Positions 1 to 12,267 are shown, numbered from the stretch's first letter. The stretch: DNA of 64,000 nucleotides from Onchocerca volvulus (GCA_000499405.2 HG738137.1:4278001-4342000); one strand, 5' to 3'. Notes: generated from the letters alone by a model not told the origin. Numbers and translations are program-made.

Positions 1-299
1 TTGGTGACGCTTCCATTGTAGCAGAAATTGTAAGTCGATCTTCTTCTGCAAGGACTGTTTTTAAAGATAATGAGGAAACAGATAAAACTCAACATCACCT
101 TTCATTAAAAACTGCCAACTACTCAATATAAACAATACGGTAAGATATTCAAATTCAATCGAAGCATTTTTCAAGAATTAATGGCAAAAACTAAAATGAT
201 ATGATTTAGAATAAATCATATCAAAGTAATGTAATAAATATTTTGATATTAAACCACTATTGGTTTAAACAGTCCAACATTATACTGAAATAAAAATAA
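1..299. other. AT-rich flank downstream of the KATNIP-like gene
   Basis: This is 3' flanking sequence of the minus-strand gene that stops at 302-300. I see no coding exon on either strand. Any 3' UTR of that gene would lie here. Confidence 0.4.
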
Positions 300-1928
300 T
301 CAACCTTCAAGGTCGTTGACCAATTCATGAAGATCCAAAGCACTCCGCATTATTTCATCTTCTCGAAGACATTTATCGTTTTCAGCGATTAGCTCCAGTA
401 TAGTATCATTTGTTGTAAATAGAATTGTCTAAATTGTTTTAAGATTAACATAGAATCTGCATAAATGAAATCATTCATATATTTGTCATATATCTAACTG
501 ACAATAATTCATCTTGTTCGATCATGATTTCATCTAATCCATCTAACTTTAGAAATATTTGAATAAATCATTCCTTTCTTCACTAGCAAATTCTGATTAT
601 AAAGAAAAAATCCTCTACACAATGCGTCCCAACACAACCGAAGCATTGCACCAAACTATTCTGAAATTCTAATGACAAATAATATTTGGAAATGCTTTTT
701 GTGTCTCCTGGAAATCAGAAAGTGACAGACTGATCTTCCAAGAGATATTTCAAAAGTACTAACATCACCCATAGATTCTTCCTCACTTTCGAAGGTAAAT
801 GCACATGAAATCTCCCCCTGGAATATGGTTATGCCATCCAATTCAATACGAAGATCATGTACACCGCATAGTGCGTGAACACGCGATTCGTTGTAATTCT
901 GCAGAAATTTCTTTATTACTTCTTTTGTAGTTTTGAAAATTAAACTGTTCTTTTTGTTTGATTTGTTTAAACTATTCGTTCATTTTTGCTTTGTAAGGAC
1001 GTTTATTTCATTTAATCTACATTAACAAAAAATATACCCAAATTCGGATCATCGCAATACTTTCCTGTTCTTTGAGGTGAATTTCTATGTAAAGTAATTC
1101 TGTTAGATTGTCATATCTGAAATTGCTACACTGAAGTTTTATGCATTTCCATTCATAGTATCATCTGATTCCTTTCCTTTTTTATTGCATTCAAGTACCT
1201 GGCAGACCACATTTTACTTGGATCATTGGTGGATAGATTCTCTTCTCCATTCTTGAATACATTATCTAGAGAGCCACGCGTTATTGTCGCATTTGTTCTC
1301 ATCTGCAACTTCATCATCGATAACAAAAATTGCGTATTATAATCGTTCAAAATGCATTTGTTTTGAAGTCAATTCAATCGTAAATTTTCATCAATTCGAA
1401 TAACCTATACTTGTCAGTAATTGTTGCTTCCTGCTGATAGAATACTGATAATCGCATCACTTGCAGAATAAGATAAATCAGAAATTAATATTACTTACTT
1501 TGTCGATCTGCGGTCTTTCACCAACTGCATTAAATAGTTCAATAGCGTTGAGACCAATGAAGTGAGGATCATCCCAAGAACTGCACAAGATGAATCGAAA
1601 GAGCTCACCTCGTGGGAGCTCCGGAATTGCAAAACCATATCTTAAATTGATGTTAAAATCACATCATATGAAAAAAGTGATGGAAAAGACGTATATAACC
1701 AGTAACTTGTGATATCTTCAAAGTTTTAGCAGTTAGCATTACTCTTATCTTCTTCATTTTCATCATTTTGAAGTTTTATTGGAATAATTTATTAAAATAT
1801 ATCTAATTGAGATGCATATAATAAAAAGACAACATTCATACGTACGCTTCGTCTGATCCATTGCAATCAGGCATACTATTTTTCGTATCCCCACTTTTTG
1901 ACATCTTTGTTTCAGAATCTTCAATTTG
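300..1928 (-). CDS. KATNIP: KATNIP-like ciliary protein, C-terminal exons (5' end unresolved)
   Basis: Katanin-interacting protein family (KIAA0556), a ciliary-base, microtubule-associated protein. I join six minus-strand exons: 1928-1846, 1640-1499, 1302-1199, 1116-1038, 898-764 and 428-300 (stop TGA 302-300). All phases agree. The joined product has family hallmarks: IPELPRGELFRF followed by WDDPHFIGLNAIELF, then LDNVF and SKMWSA, then AMIRIW-NYNESR across a splice, then ITIFQGEISCAF and GD-TILFTTNDTILELIAEN. These match, from memory, the repeated C-terminal module of KATNIP (family pattern WGD.HYVGLNGIEIF, RIWNYNKSRIHS, DTILFTT). About 223 residues are covered; the animal protein is over 1,500. 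No convincing further exons were found between 1929 and 3167, so either the 5' part is missed or the gene is very short. An in-frame ATG in exon 1928-1846 (MSKSGDTK) could be a start. Family call fairly sure, gene extent not. Confidence 0.68.
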
Positions 1929-3167
1929 CTGTTAGTGCAGAATTGTGTAGCAAATTAGAAATGTCTTTATGATGCATCAGGCAATCTCATTAGAACGATC
2001 GAAATTTGATTCTCCTACCTGAATTATAAAAAAAAATTCAGTAATGAAATTTGTCGGCATTATTTTTACTGGATTAAAATTCATTGCAATTTTAAACATC
2101 GCGAATGGTTAAGCAAAAATTTTAGTTCTTCCCGTAATAATTTTACGATTTTCCGCTTCAGCCATTTTTTGTTAGTCCAGCCGACACTGACAGATGACTG
2201 AAATAGATGATATATTGGAAGGAAGAGATCCAAAACAATGAATTATTCATCTAATTTCTGCTAGGACACAGTTAACTTCGATCATTTTACAAACACAATT
2301 AATGAAGTGCCAAAAAAAAAAAAAATGAGAAAAGAAAATTTCAAGTATTTACTGCGAAAGGAGAGAAATATGACATGGTATAATAGTAGAAGCTGAATAC
2401 ATCATAGGTTGTAGTATGTTACCATGGATACCTTTATTAGCAGAAGATTGCCTTCTTTAGTACTTGCAATTTGAAATCACAGCGGCATTTTTAGGTTACA
2501 TTTTTCTTTTTTTTTTTAACTTTGTTTAACTATGTTTTTATTTTTTATCGCAAGCTTAGCAAGCTTAGGCGGTTTATCACAAGTTTACCATCTGTGCGCG
2601 GCTTCTCTTCATTTCTTGCCAGTAAGAAAATCATTCATACTCCATTTCTGCATTCATATCAAGTATGAAACCTGCGCATGTAACACTTTCAAATTTTTTC
2701 ATTCAACAAACTTATCAAACACAAGTTAGATTCAATAAACTTATCAATCCATCTTCACGAGCATTCATGCCATTCAGTACTAATAATCCCAACAGAAACA
2801 CATGTCAGATTAAATCTCTTCTTCATAAAACTGCAAAACGCAAGATGTGAAATTTTCTCTGGCTAGCTCTTATGATCCATCGAGTGTCAAAACTGTGTCA
2901 TTAATATCTTATTTGATCATTAAATAACTAGAAAAAAATCTGATACTAATTACATTTAATGGAACTGTTTTTATAAGAAACATGAGATAGCGAAAGTTAA
3001 GTTAAGTGCAGTCAGATTTTCTCTTAAAAATTGAAAATGCAAGAAGCAGAAATCGATTTCGAGTTTTTTATTTAAAAAACATACCAGAAAAGTACAAGAA
3101 AATTCAATCTGTAGGTCTTGATCTCAACATAATTAAAGCTGTCATTCAGTTCCTAATTCAATTATTT
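1929..3167. other. Gap between two minus-strand genes
   Basis: AT-rich sequence without a convincing gene. On the minus strand around 2165 a short frame starts MAEAENRK and runs only 18 codons, or could splice at CGTAAAA. It may be a first exon of the KATNIP-like gene, but its phase does not connect to the exon at 1928. Around 2010 a minus-strand acceptor (TATAATTCAG) precedes a short frame VGESNFDRSNEIA with no donor. On the plus strand, frames at 2532-2850 look like chance readings. Near 3067 the minus strand reads AATAAA, a possible poly(A) signal for the gene ending at 3168. Confidence 0.3.
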
Positions 3168-4174
3168 TTAACAAATGGGTCCTTCGCAGAGCGGTTTCAT
3201 ATAAATCCGAATAAATGGTTCTTCATGGACTTCCGTTATATTCAGTTCTTCGGATGTCTCGTTCATATTCAGTTGCTGTCCTATTTCAGTACTTAATTCC
3301 AAATCTTTTTTCAATCCTTCATTTGTTGTAACAGCCTGTTTGTATGACTGAATTGTAGACTTTGTAGTCGACGATACAATGTTCTTATTGAGCATTGACT
3401 AAATTTTAAAAATTATGTTTCATAAACAACTTCAACTACGAATTTTGTTTTGAAGTTTTTAGTTAATTCACATTAATTTTATTCAGAAATTTTTTAATTT
3501 TTTTGGATCCAACGAAGATGAATTAAAATAAGAGCGAAGTTGAAAATTTAGTAGAGAAATCGATTCAAATTTTGAAAGAAAAAGAAAATTTACTTCAATT
3601 CCTCCCTGATTATCATCATTTTCATTGTTATCCTTTATTGTCATTGGGAAATAAATGATCTGCTCATCTGGATCAGTAATCGTCAAGACCGCGGGTTCAA
3701 TTGGCTCAATCCAGTTACCCAGCATTAGATACGGTACCATCCGACTTAACACGTCATAGATTCTATTTTTGATATTCACTTGTTGCTCATTTCGATATTT
3801 AATATATTCAATCTCTGCTGATCGATACAATGCTTCGGTCGGAAATGTACTTTCATTCGATTTCTTTATCAAGTTCTTTTTATAATCTGTAATATTAAGG
3901 CGATAAACTGATGGTTCTTTCACTACAGAACGACTTCGTACAATATCATTCAAATGCTCACAATGTTTTTAAAATAAATCATTCATTGTTTGAGTGAAAT
4001 ACGATACAAAATATGAAAATGCTGTTAAGTAGCTGCGATTCTGTTTAAATGGAAATAAATTCAAAAAAAACGAACTAAAAGAAAATGCTAACCTTTGGCT
4101 TCATTAAGATTAGCAAAACGTCCAAATACGACCGATAATAAAATATGAAACAAAATGAACAGTACAAATGGCAT
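3168..4174 (-). CDS. Putative small secreted orphan protein (3 exons, one phase conflict)
   Basis: I do not recognise this protein. Two exons join cleanly at phase 0: 3956-3594 (121 codons) and 3398-3168 (76 codons plus stop), with donor GAA|GTAAAT and acceptor TTTAG|TCAATG. The region is hydrophilic and Asn/Glu-rich, including the stretch YDVLSRMVPYLMLGNWIEP. Upstream, 4174-4093 encodes MPFVLFILFHILLSVVFG, a good signal peptide, with donor AAAG|GTTAGC. That exon ends at phase 1 while exon 3956 opens at phase 0, so a micro-exon is missing, there is a sequence error, or the two are not joined. No ATG is available at the start of exon 3956, so some upstream exon is needed. Length about 224 residues if all are joined. 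It could instead be 5' exons of the KATNIP-like gene, but its own stop codon and nearby poly(A) signal argue for a separate gene. Confidence 0.45.
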
Positions 4175-5850
4175 AAATTTCGATTTCGCTGAAAGACAAA
4201 ATCATGAATGAGACAGAATTGCACATATAAACAATCTTTTATTATATTAATCCGCAATATTCGCTATCCAAATTATAACATTTGCAGTAATATTATGTAA
4301 CATTATATTCTTACTTTTCAATAAATTAACAAACAACATTAAACGAGCTAGTGAATCGAAAATAATGATCGTCGAAAAACTGAAGAGACATCTAAAAATC
4401 ACTCAATTCATAATTTCTCTTCGAAAAGGATTTGATCGAAGCATGAAAAACTAAAATTAGCATGAGGAAAAAAGTCATAAATACTAATTAAATTAAAAAA
4501 TCTTCATCTTCTTTCTTTTTTCCTTCGGAATAAAGAAGAAACAGAACTGAGAACTGAGAATCTCACTCTTGCTCTCCCTTTATTCTGAAGGACAAGAGGA
4601 AAAAGGATGGAGGCTGTGATATAATATTTTCATTAGATCCAGCAACCATCATTCCCATTTCATTCAAATAATTCAATATGAAAAATTTCCATACTGAATG
4701 GAAGATTGATTAATTGGCGCGAACAGTAAGGAATCCAGAAAATTTCAGCGGTCAAAAGTTGTAATGTTGAAGAGAAATAAATAATTATTGAGGACAGAGA
4801 TATTAATGATCAGCCAACTATTTGATTAATGAGAAGTTAATAAGAACTAAGCAGCAAATTAAATTATATGAGTTGTAAAATGAGAACGAAATATCGAAAA
4901 GGAAGAGAAGAAGCACTATGCTACATGATTCATCCAGGTAGAAAAACAATGTTTTTTTTTCATTAATTGGCTACCGATGAATCAGCCGAACGGCACGAGA
5001 AGAAAAACGAGAAACGAAGTTTGGCAAAGAAGAGAGAAATGTGGCAAGACGAGAAGAGGATGTATCGCATCTCGTCATCGAGAAACAGGCTTCATAATCA
5101 GTCAAGAAGTTAAACGATTCTTTTCCTCATATCAAAATATGCTTGTTTTAATATACACTGTTTGATTTTTTTCTTACTAAATGTCTGAAAACACCAAAAA
5201 ATCTTCGCACCTCTCGTATTCGAATAACTTCCAACTAATTTCGATCAGATTTAAAAACTGTTGAAAGTTAGAATGTAAAATTAATAGATTTATGGTTTTT
5301 ACTTTGAATTTTCTTTTCTGCTCCAAATATAAAAAACGTTGCAAACTTGCAAATATAATTCTTATCCGATTATTTCCTCAAATATTTTGCAAGTATCTTT
5401 GCATAAATATTGATTTGTTGAATCAGTCCAGAACAACACTGATTTTGCCGAAATGCGATTAGATATAAAGTTATTCTTTATTTATATTATAAAAGAATTG
5501 GTAATATGGCACATTCAGATGCAAAGTTTGCTTTCCTTCTATGATCAGATTCTTCTGAGTCATGATTCATTCTCAAAAGACTCACAGAGAACTATTCATA
5601 CTCCAAGTTGACGATAAGCATCAGCAAAAACGACATTATCAAAATATAAAACATTAACATGGAAATATGTGAAAAATTAAAAGCATTCGAACCATTCATC
5701 TAGCCGTCTTTACCATGAATTACTTTTTAATAATGAAAATTTAAAAGTATATTGCGTCAAGTTATAAATTTCTCAAAATTTAAAAAATACGACAGTTAAA
5801 TGAATTAATCGAAAACAATTCTGTATTAATCTAAATGGTTTATGATTTAT
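4175..5850. other. Intergenic, no gene seen
   Basis: AT-rich sequence between the orphan minus-strand gene and Helitron-like copy A. It contains one purine-rich, slightly GC-richer patch at about 4977-5100 that reads open for 62 codons (Arg/Lys-rich), with no motif or splice support. Nothing else stands out. Confidence 0.4.
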
Positions 5851-6420
5851 CTAAATAAATAAAAATGTAAATGTTCCCTGTTACAAATGATAAATCTCCG
5901 GAAGTTCTCCATCGATCGTTTTCAAATTTTGACACAACTCTGTATTCGAATAGGCCTTGTTTTTTATACAGACATATTTTTTTCACGTGTTACGTGCGTG
6001 ACAACTAAAAGTAAATGAGAGGGCTGAATTTTTTGACTTCGCCCTGCACCACTCATGAGCGGAGAGACTTTATTCACCACGCCTTCTTTCTGCATTGACT
6101 GAGGCTACTACTTGCAACGTTTCAAGTTCTCCATCGATTGATTTGAAATCTTCATACCGCGTTGCACTCGAATAGGCTCGTTGTTTTTGTATAGATACAT
6201 CTACTTTTTTTACTTGTCACACCTGTGACAAACAAAAGTAAGTAGGCGGACTGAATCTATTAACCACGCTTACTTCCTGAAAAGTGAACGTGGTCTTCAG
6301 CATGCGACGTTCAGTGAGCACGGTAAAGTGTGCGCGTATTCCAATGCAAAATTTCAAAGCAATAGATGAAAACTTTCGGAGATTTGGGATTTTGAACAAA
6401 TGAACATTTACGACTGCTAG
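5851..6420 (-). repeat. 3' subterminal repeat block of Helitron-like copy A
   Basis: Contains at least two copies of a module that on the minus strand reads CCTATTCGAATNCAACGN followed by AAATTTNAAATCAATCGATGG and AACTTGAAACG (near 5915-5960 and 6124-6180), with a related third unit near 6340-6410. Between them lie GGCGTGGTGAATAAA-type and CTTACTTTTAGTTGTCACG-type segments. The same modules recur in copy B at 49021-49396 and, inverted, at the 5' ends of both copies. Confidence 0.75.
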
Positions 6421-6508
6421 TATCTTTTAATATCATATATAATTTTTTACAATGGCAACAGTTCAACAATTCAATTGAGCAGGTTTTTTTTTTTTTTTTT
6501 TTTTTTTT

Positions 6509-8640
6509 AAACTATACAATTCCAAAGATTGACTAACTCTGAGCTTTACTGATAGTGAATGCAAACGCCAATCGAATTGGGAATTGCAATCTCTTTAACT
6601 GAAATGGCATATCTGTTGCAATCATAGGTATGCAAGGAATGAGGGCATTTTCACTTTTGAAAGGCCCTGTCAATGTCAAGATTGTTGTTTCTACGACATC
6701 GCTCGTTAATCTTTTAACTGCATACTGCGTGCCGTTGCAAAGTTTTGGCTGCTAGATATTTCGCAACATGATAATTGGCACGCCGATTTTCAATTGCAGT
6801 ACATGCGGTAGCATCCCTGGCAGATCGAGTGAATTAAAAAATTGTGTTGGATAATTAACCGCTTCATCTACCTTCACAATTGCGTCAACGGTCTTGTATG
6901 TGGCTGTCTCGCTTTGAATGTTAGATTGAAGTTCGTCGAAAGTCTTTGTTCTTGGCCGCAAGAATAGTTCGTTCACTCAGCCAATCATGATTCTTATAAT
7001 TTGTTTGAATATCGGAAAATACCTCTACAACCAACTCTTCTTTTGATGTTACTAAATTGCAGAAGTTATGAGGCAATAAAATTCGTCCTGAGGTCAGATC
7101 AACCGAGCTTTCCATTCCTAATTTCCAGCAATTGATGTCAGAAGATCCCAGTTGATTGATCGTTTTGCAGCTGGACACGCATATTGTAGTTAATTTTAAC
7201 GTTTCTACGCTACAAAATAAAGTATTTTAGACAAGCATTCATTTTGCTCGCTGGTATCGATCGAAGAATTACAGGTAATATTTGCCTGAAATCTCATGCA
7301 AGCAATATTGATGCGTTCCCAAATGGTCTGATATTTCCACGCAAATCTTGCAATGATCGATCAAGAACCTGGACCAATTTTTTGTGCGTCATTGTAGATT
7401 CATCCCAAAAATAAGTTTACATTTTGAAATACTTTTCTCGTGCGGATGTTTTAGAAATGTCACATGCGGTAGTTTCAATGAATTGCATACTCAATGGCAA
7501 TTTCAAAACGGAATGAGCAGTTCTTCCACCTGATAGCAATGTTGCAGCTATTCCGGATGATGCAAGAGTTAAGGCTATGCCATTTTGGGATCGAATTGTG
7601 GGCAGAATCAATCTTATTAGGAACGTTTTACTGTTCCTTCTGGCGCATCTAAAAAGAAGATTTCTCCAAATCCCTTATTGACAATTTGCATTATTTGATC
7701 GTAAACGCATTTTTGCTCAAACGTTAGCTTAGGAATATTTGATTGTACATATGACAAAAGACCAGTCGTGTTGTAATTTTGTTCGTGACGCAATTTTACA
7801 TCGAACGAAACCGCAGCAGGTCGATCCGATGATGGCCTTCCCAGTTGATTGAGAACTTTGTTCGTGATTTTCAAGCACAAGTCTTCACTCATTATCAACG
7901 TTTCTTAGATATCTGCTATGAAATCCATATGAAATCCAATATTTGAATTTTCGCTGCGTATTCGGTGGAGGATTTCTTCAGCCATGTGCGATTTATATTT
8001 CTCCCATAACGCTCTTAGAGATAAAGGAGAGCAGGCAGTCAATATGATTGCAATGAACGAATTTGATTTGGTTGTGACGTGTTGCATGCGTCATTAATGC
8101 ATGCATCCCGGTATCGGTCGTTCTCCAATAAATTCAAAACTTGACATGCACTGCGGAAAATAGCATTTAGAACACCGTTCACAATTTTTAATTGCTGGAA
8201 GGAAGTCAGACCGGGCACATTCACTAACAACATGCAAAGGAAGAAGCATTCGTCTTGATTTAGGATGCATAATGTACAATCTGCCTATCGTAATTTGTTT
8301 GAATATGCCAATTTGTCCGTCAATTAGTTCTCCTCCTTTGCGTCGTTCAAATGATTTTCTACTTGTATTCCATGTATAATACGTAGGTACTTCCGAATAT
8401 AACAGTGCTTTCGTAAATGCTTCATTTTGACATAATGTGAAGAAAACAGTTAATGTTATAATCGATGGATTCAAGACTATTTGTCGTACATTTGCAGCTG
8501 TGAAATAAACGCGTCGTCCATTTTCTACATGTACTTTTAAATGAATAACAGCTGGATTTCGCTCGTATATGGGAAATGAAAGAATTCGCCATACAGCTTC
8601 ATTGCTGCTTATTTATCTTCCAGCCTAATGTTGTACGATT
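6509..8640 (-). pseudogene. PIF1-like helicase domain of Helitron-like copy A, broken
   Basis: The helicase half of a Helitron RepHel protein, which would unwind DNA during rolling-circle transposition. In order on the minus strand I see [14 protein letters not shown] (end part, about 6800), [11 protein letters not shown] (about 7070), [21 protein letters not shown] (about 7540) and [12 protein letters not shown] (about 7630). The last is the Walker A region; the family normally reads GGTGKT there, so the P-loop lysine context is destroyed and a stop follows. The C-terminal motif [14 protein letters not shown], kept in copy B, is lost here because the homology stops at a poly-T run. At least seven separate frames are needed to cover the domain. 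Non-functional. Confidence 0.85.
6555..8535 (-). repeat. 1,981 bp tract apparently identical to 46735-48715 (inverted)
   Basis: Every coordinate x here maps to 55270 minus x in the other copy with no gap. Seven separate reading frames give identical translations at exactly mirrored positions, and the non-coding stretches I compared base by base (around 6600-6760 and 7201-7260) are identical. The first mismatches outside lie at 6554 and 8536, beyond which indels and many substitutions appear. Confidence 0.85.
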
Positions 8641-8869
8641 TCATCAATATCTAATATTGCATTTCTATCATTTCTTTCTAGCTGTATGCTAAACTGCCAT
8701 GTCGCTGTCTTTACAAATGTATTTGATCGATTTAACGGAGTTACAGTATTTCACATTTATATGCGCTTTACATGTTTTTAATACAAGGATAAATATGGAA
8801 CAACCAACCAGTTATCTACTTCGGTGTCATCATTTCACATTTATATGGTTGCTAATTTATCACCACCTT

Positions 8870-10210
8870 CTGCTGATCTTCTGTGTAATGGATATCCATC
8901 GTTTCTTGTAACTATGTTGGATACTAATGCTCGAGGATATCGCTTAGAGCATTTTCCATCTATCATGTATGGTTAATTTGAACTCATATATCGCAAGGAT
9001 CATATATCATATTTTTTTGTAGCATTTCTCTTTTTTGCCATTCTACTGAGTACATCCAGTAGTGCACAGACTTAAATATTTCATGTTTTACCATGAACTC
9101 CATCAGCGATTTCAGCTTCTGTCTGAAAACACATTTGTTGTCATGCCTATCCATCGGCGATTGACCAGGAAGTAAAAGATTTTGAATATCATTCTAATCT
9201 GGATTGCATGTTAATGTAATGAATAAGTCGGACTTCCGTGGTAACGAACATATGGAATTGCAATTTAAGCGTACTCATGTATATGACGTGGACTGCCTGT
9301 ATATGAAGTTGGCAAAATCATAAGTCTTTCAATGTTAATTGTATTACCATCATTTACAACTGCATCTCGCAAATGAAGTATTCGTCAGAGCGAAGTTTGA
9401 TCTGATTCAAACTGTTTCGATTTTTTCATGCACTTCTACAATATATTAGTGAAACAATTGACTACATTTCAAAATCTGATCGTCTTCATGCTCTCGAATC
9501 ATTAATCGGTATGAATAATAATTCAATGCGCTGCATTTCTTATTTGTTTCTTGGCACTGACTGGATTTATCATAACGTTGAATATCCATCGACACCATCC
9601 CAAAAAATGATTAGGCATTACAGGGCATCGTAACATTGATGAGTTTCTGCAATTTTGTCAATTGATCGTTTCTCCATGAAGAACAATATCACTAGATTGG
9701 AATTGATCTCCAACTATAACAATTGTCACTTCATTTATAGTTGGAGCATTGAATATTCGCACGTGTTTTTCAGGAGGGGTTTTGTCAGCTTTATTAACAA
9801 TATTGTGTATATTAAATGGCAGCATGTCAATTTCTGTTTTGAACAAACGCACTAAATTGTTTTTCTCGTGATGAAGCTGTTGCAATTGGAAAATGACAGA
9901 TCTTTCTATGTCGATATGAATTCCGCAACGTGCATTTCACCGATGAAATACATTTGTAGGAATTTATGTGACTATCTGGCAACGGAAACAGGGAACCGGC
10001 TTTATGATAAATTTGTCCTTTCCCTTTGAAAGTTGGCATGAATTGTTTTGTTAAGATTTCTGAACAAAATGATGTCATTTGGAAGCACGAGTTGTATTTT
10101 CTGATTTTAGATAAGAAATGCTTGATTCGGCAATATATTCGGCAAACAGAGGAAACAATGTGCCACTTTGCAGAAAGTAGCGTGATCAATAGATTCAGTC
10201 CGCTCACTTA
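8870..10210 (-). pseudogene. Helitron-like N domain and Rep remnant of copy A
   Basis: This minus-strand segment holds the part of the RepHel protein upstream of the helicase. From 10170 down: [32 protein letters not shown], then after a frameshift HHEKNNLVRLFKT and HVRIFNAPTINEVTIVIVG (9658-9885), a short remnant of the LQYPLLF region near 9600, a KIET-like motif near 9410, GRLVILPTSYTGSPRHIHEY near 9300, and FRQKLKSLMEFM with HYWMYSVEWQKR near 9060-9140. Most of this 1.1 kb is absent from copy B. Directly after EWQKR the frame jumps to KNMIYDPCD, so about 40 residues that should include the catalytic histidines are gone. Confidence 0.8.
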
Positions 10211-10406
10211 CTTTTACCTGTAACAGGTGTGACAGGTAAAAAAAAAGTGGGTAAACACGCTCCTATTCGAATGCAATGTTGTGTCAAAATTTTAAATTAA
10301 TCGGTGAAGAACTTGAAACGTTGTGTCAAAATGTCAAATCGGTTGGCAAAGAACTTGAAATGTTGTGCAAAAATGAACAACGAATATTTACACTTTTATT
10401 TGCATA
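10140..10406 (-). repeat. 5' subterminal repeat block of Helitron-like copy A
   Basis: An inverted version of the 3' block: TATTCGAATGCAATGTTGTG, TTGAAACGTTGTGTC and AACTTGAAATGTTG in series, ending in CGAATATTTACACTTTTATT at 10381-10400. Because both ends carry the same modules in opposite orientation, the element has long subterminal inverted repeats. Confidence 0.7.
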
Positions 10407-11864
10407 GAAGATACGTTAAATAAAATAAGTGGAAGAAAATTTAACGCAGAAAATGAATAAAATTAAATGAGTGATGAAATTGAGATGAGCAGCAGAATGC
10501 GAATTTGGATGAACAATCGAATGGAAACAGCAGATTTGCGGGAAAAAAACCAATGAATAGGAGCAGATCCTTCTACAATGGAGTTGTTTACAATATTCTT
10601 GGCATGACATTTCGGCTTGATTGTTAAGACTGGAACATTTAAATGATCGGTTTTTTACTATTAAAGATAAAGCCGAGAAATCTCAAGGAAAATGAGTATT
10701 ACATTAGATATGTGAATTAGATTTATATTCATTGTAAGTGATGAATCATGCGGAATATAATTGATTATTTGGATGTATTTAAAAGATTGATCAAAAAAAA
10801 AAGGCCAGTGAAAAACTATTTGAAAAGACTGATCAATGGAATCAGTCTTTTCAACAACATTTTACTTTTTGGATTGCCTTATTAGTCCTTCTCAGCTATC
10901 GAAATATTCATTTATGACGACGGAAAAAGTTTTACAAATGTTGCAGTTGAAATGATATGACAAAACATATGCCGAAACTATTAAAAATGTTCAAAGTATT
11001 CAAAATTTTCATCATGCAACTCTGCTAAGAAAAAATTCTGTGGCGTGCATCTTGGATTCTAAGGCAGTATAACAGCATGAAACTTTCCTAGTTTTTATTT
11101 TTCCACTTCATCACGTAATAAATATTAAAAATATTGATGGGATCAAGAAAATTTCAAAACATTCTTTTAAATCTTATTAATATTTACCTAGTCATTATCA
11201 TTTCAACTACATTCTCTTATCCATAAATTACTTCAATTTGCTAAGCCAGTTGTTTTTCAAAATATGTTCTTGTTTAAAATATTTCATTAGTCCCTCCCAT
11301 CCTCCTACATTTTAATTTTCTTACAAAGTTCAGGTTAAGACTTTAAATTTTTTAAATTATCGGAATCTTCATTTCTTAATTATCCTTCGGTTCTGATAAA
11401 ACTTTTATGAGTTTATTGTTTTTGAAAAATGATTTAACTTTGAAAAGGAACTGCCGTAGAGATTGGTACCTTCAGCAATAGAGTAAAAGAGAGTAGTGAA
11501 ATTCAAAGTGGACAGAGGTAAAGGCTAGTGCTATATTCCGAACTATTATGACATATAAAGAAAAAGAATACTTCTTCATCAAAAGTATATAAATAATTCT
11601 ATTCAAATCAATTATAAACTGTATAATATATGTTGCCACTGTTTAGTGTTTTTACATAAAACCTTAGATCTCTTCTCTAAAAACTTGAGATCTGTTACAA
11701 TAGTTGCCTATTTGTATGGATTCTGTGATTGAATCTACTCACATGCCTCTATTTTTTCTCAGTTTATCAATACACTGATCATTTTTTGAGTTAAAGTTCT
11801 TTCTCTTTTTACTCGTTTTTTTTAAACCTTTATTTATACATAAAATGAAAAAAAAATTACTTGG

Positions 11865-11970
<106 letters not shown>

Positions 11971-12267
11971 AATATGTGAACTAAATAAATTTTTTCTGCT
12001 GTTAAATTTTAAGAATCTTCTAATAAAATTTTTTCCGCTTGAAATTCAGAAAGACATTTAAATTCTGTCTGAAAAATCAGAAGGATCATCGATCCATTTT
12101 CAATTTAATATGGTAGAGGAAGAGAATAATCATGTCTTGAGACAAAGGAATGGCGGAAGGAATGATGAGGGACTGTGTTAAATCTGTTAACTCAAATGAA
12201 ATCCAAAGGAATGAGGTTGGATTGGAATTTAGTGAGGGAATTTGGATAAATTCATGCAACTAATGAT

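Larger units (their letters stand above)
5851..10406 (-). mobile_element. Helitron-like element, degenerate copy A
   Basis: A Rep/helicase transposon remnant on the minus strand. The high-coordinate end holds Helitron-like N-terminal text ([13 protein letters not shown], then QFMPTFKGKGQIYHKAGSL), followed by FNAPTINEVTIVIVGDQ, GRLVILPTSYTGSPRHIHEY and HYWMYSVEWQKR, then a PIF1-type helicase (7617-7898, 7417-7611, 6752-7178) with [20 protein letters not shown]. Frames are broken many times. The first about 0.7 kb of coding sequence present in copy B is missing, and the helicase end is cut by a T-run at about 6486-6508. The segment after EWQKR, where the family carries its HUH nuclease motif, is deleted. 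The ends (about 5851-5876 and 10382-10406) are inverted copies of a motif containing AATAAAAATGTAAATGTTC. The element cannot be autonomous. Confidence 0.88.

Noticed and set aside
4977..5165. Arg/Lys-rich 62-codon plus-strand frame in a purine-rich patch
   Set aside because: Composition alone explains the charge. No splice sites, motif or neighbouring exons support a gene.
9655..10223. Plus-strand frames across Helitron-like copy A
   Set aside because: They are antisense readings of the transposon coding region, which is clearly minus-strand by domain content.
10820..10854. Perfect 14-bp hairpin, considered as the Helitron 3' hairpin or a terminator
   Set aside because: It lies about 415 bp outside the element on its 5' side and near no gene end, so neither role fits. 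It may be incidental.
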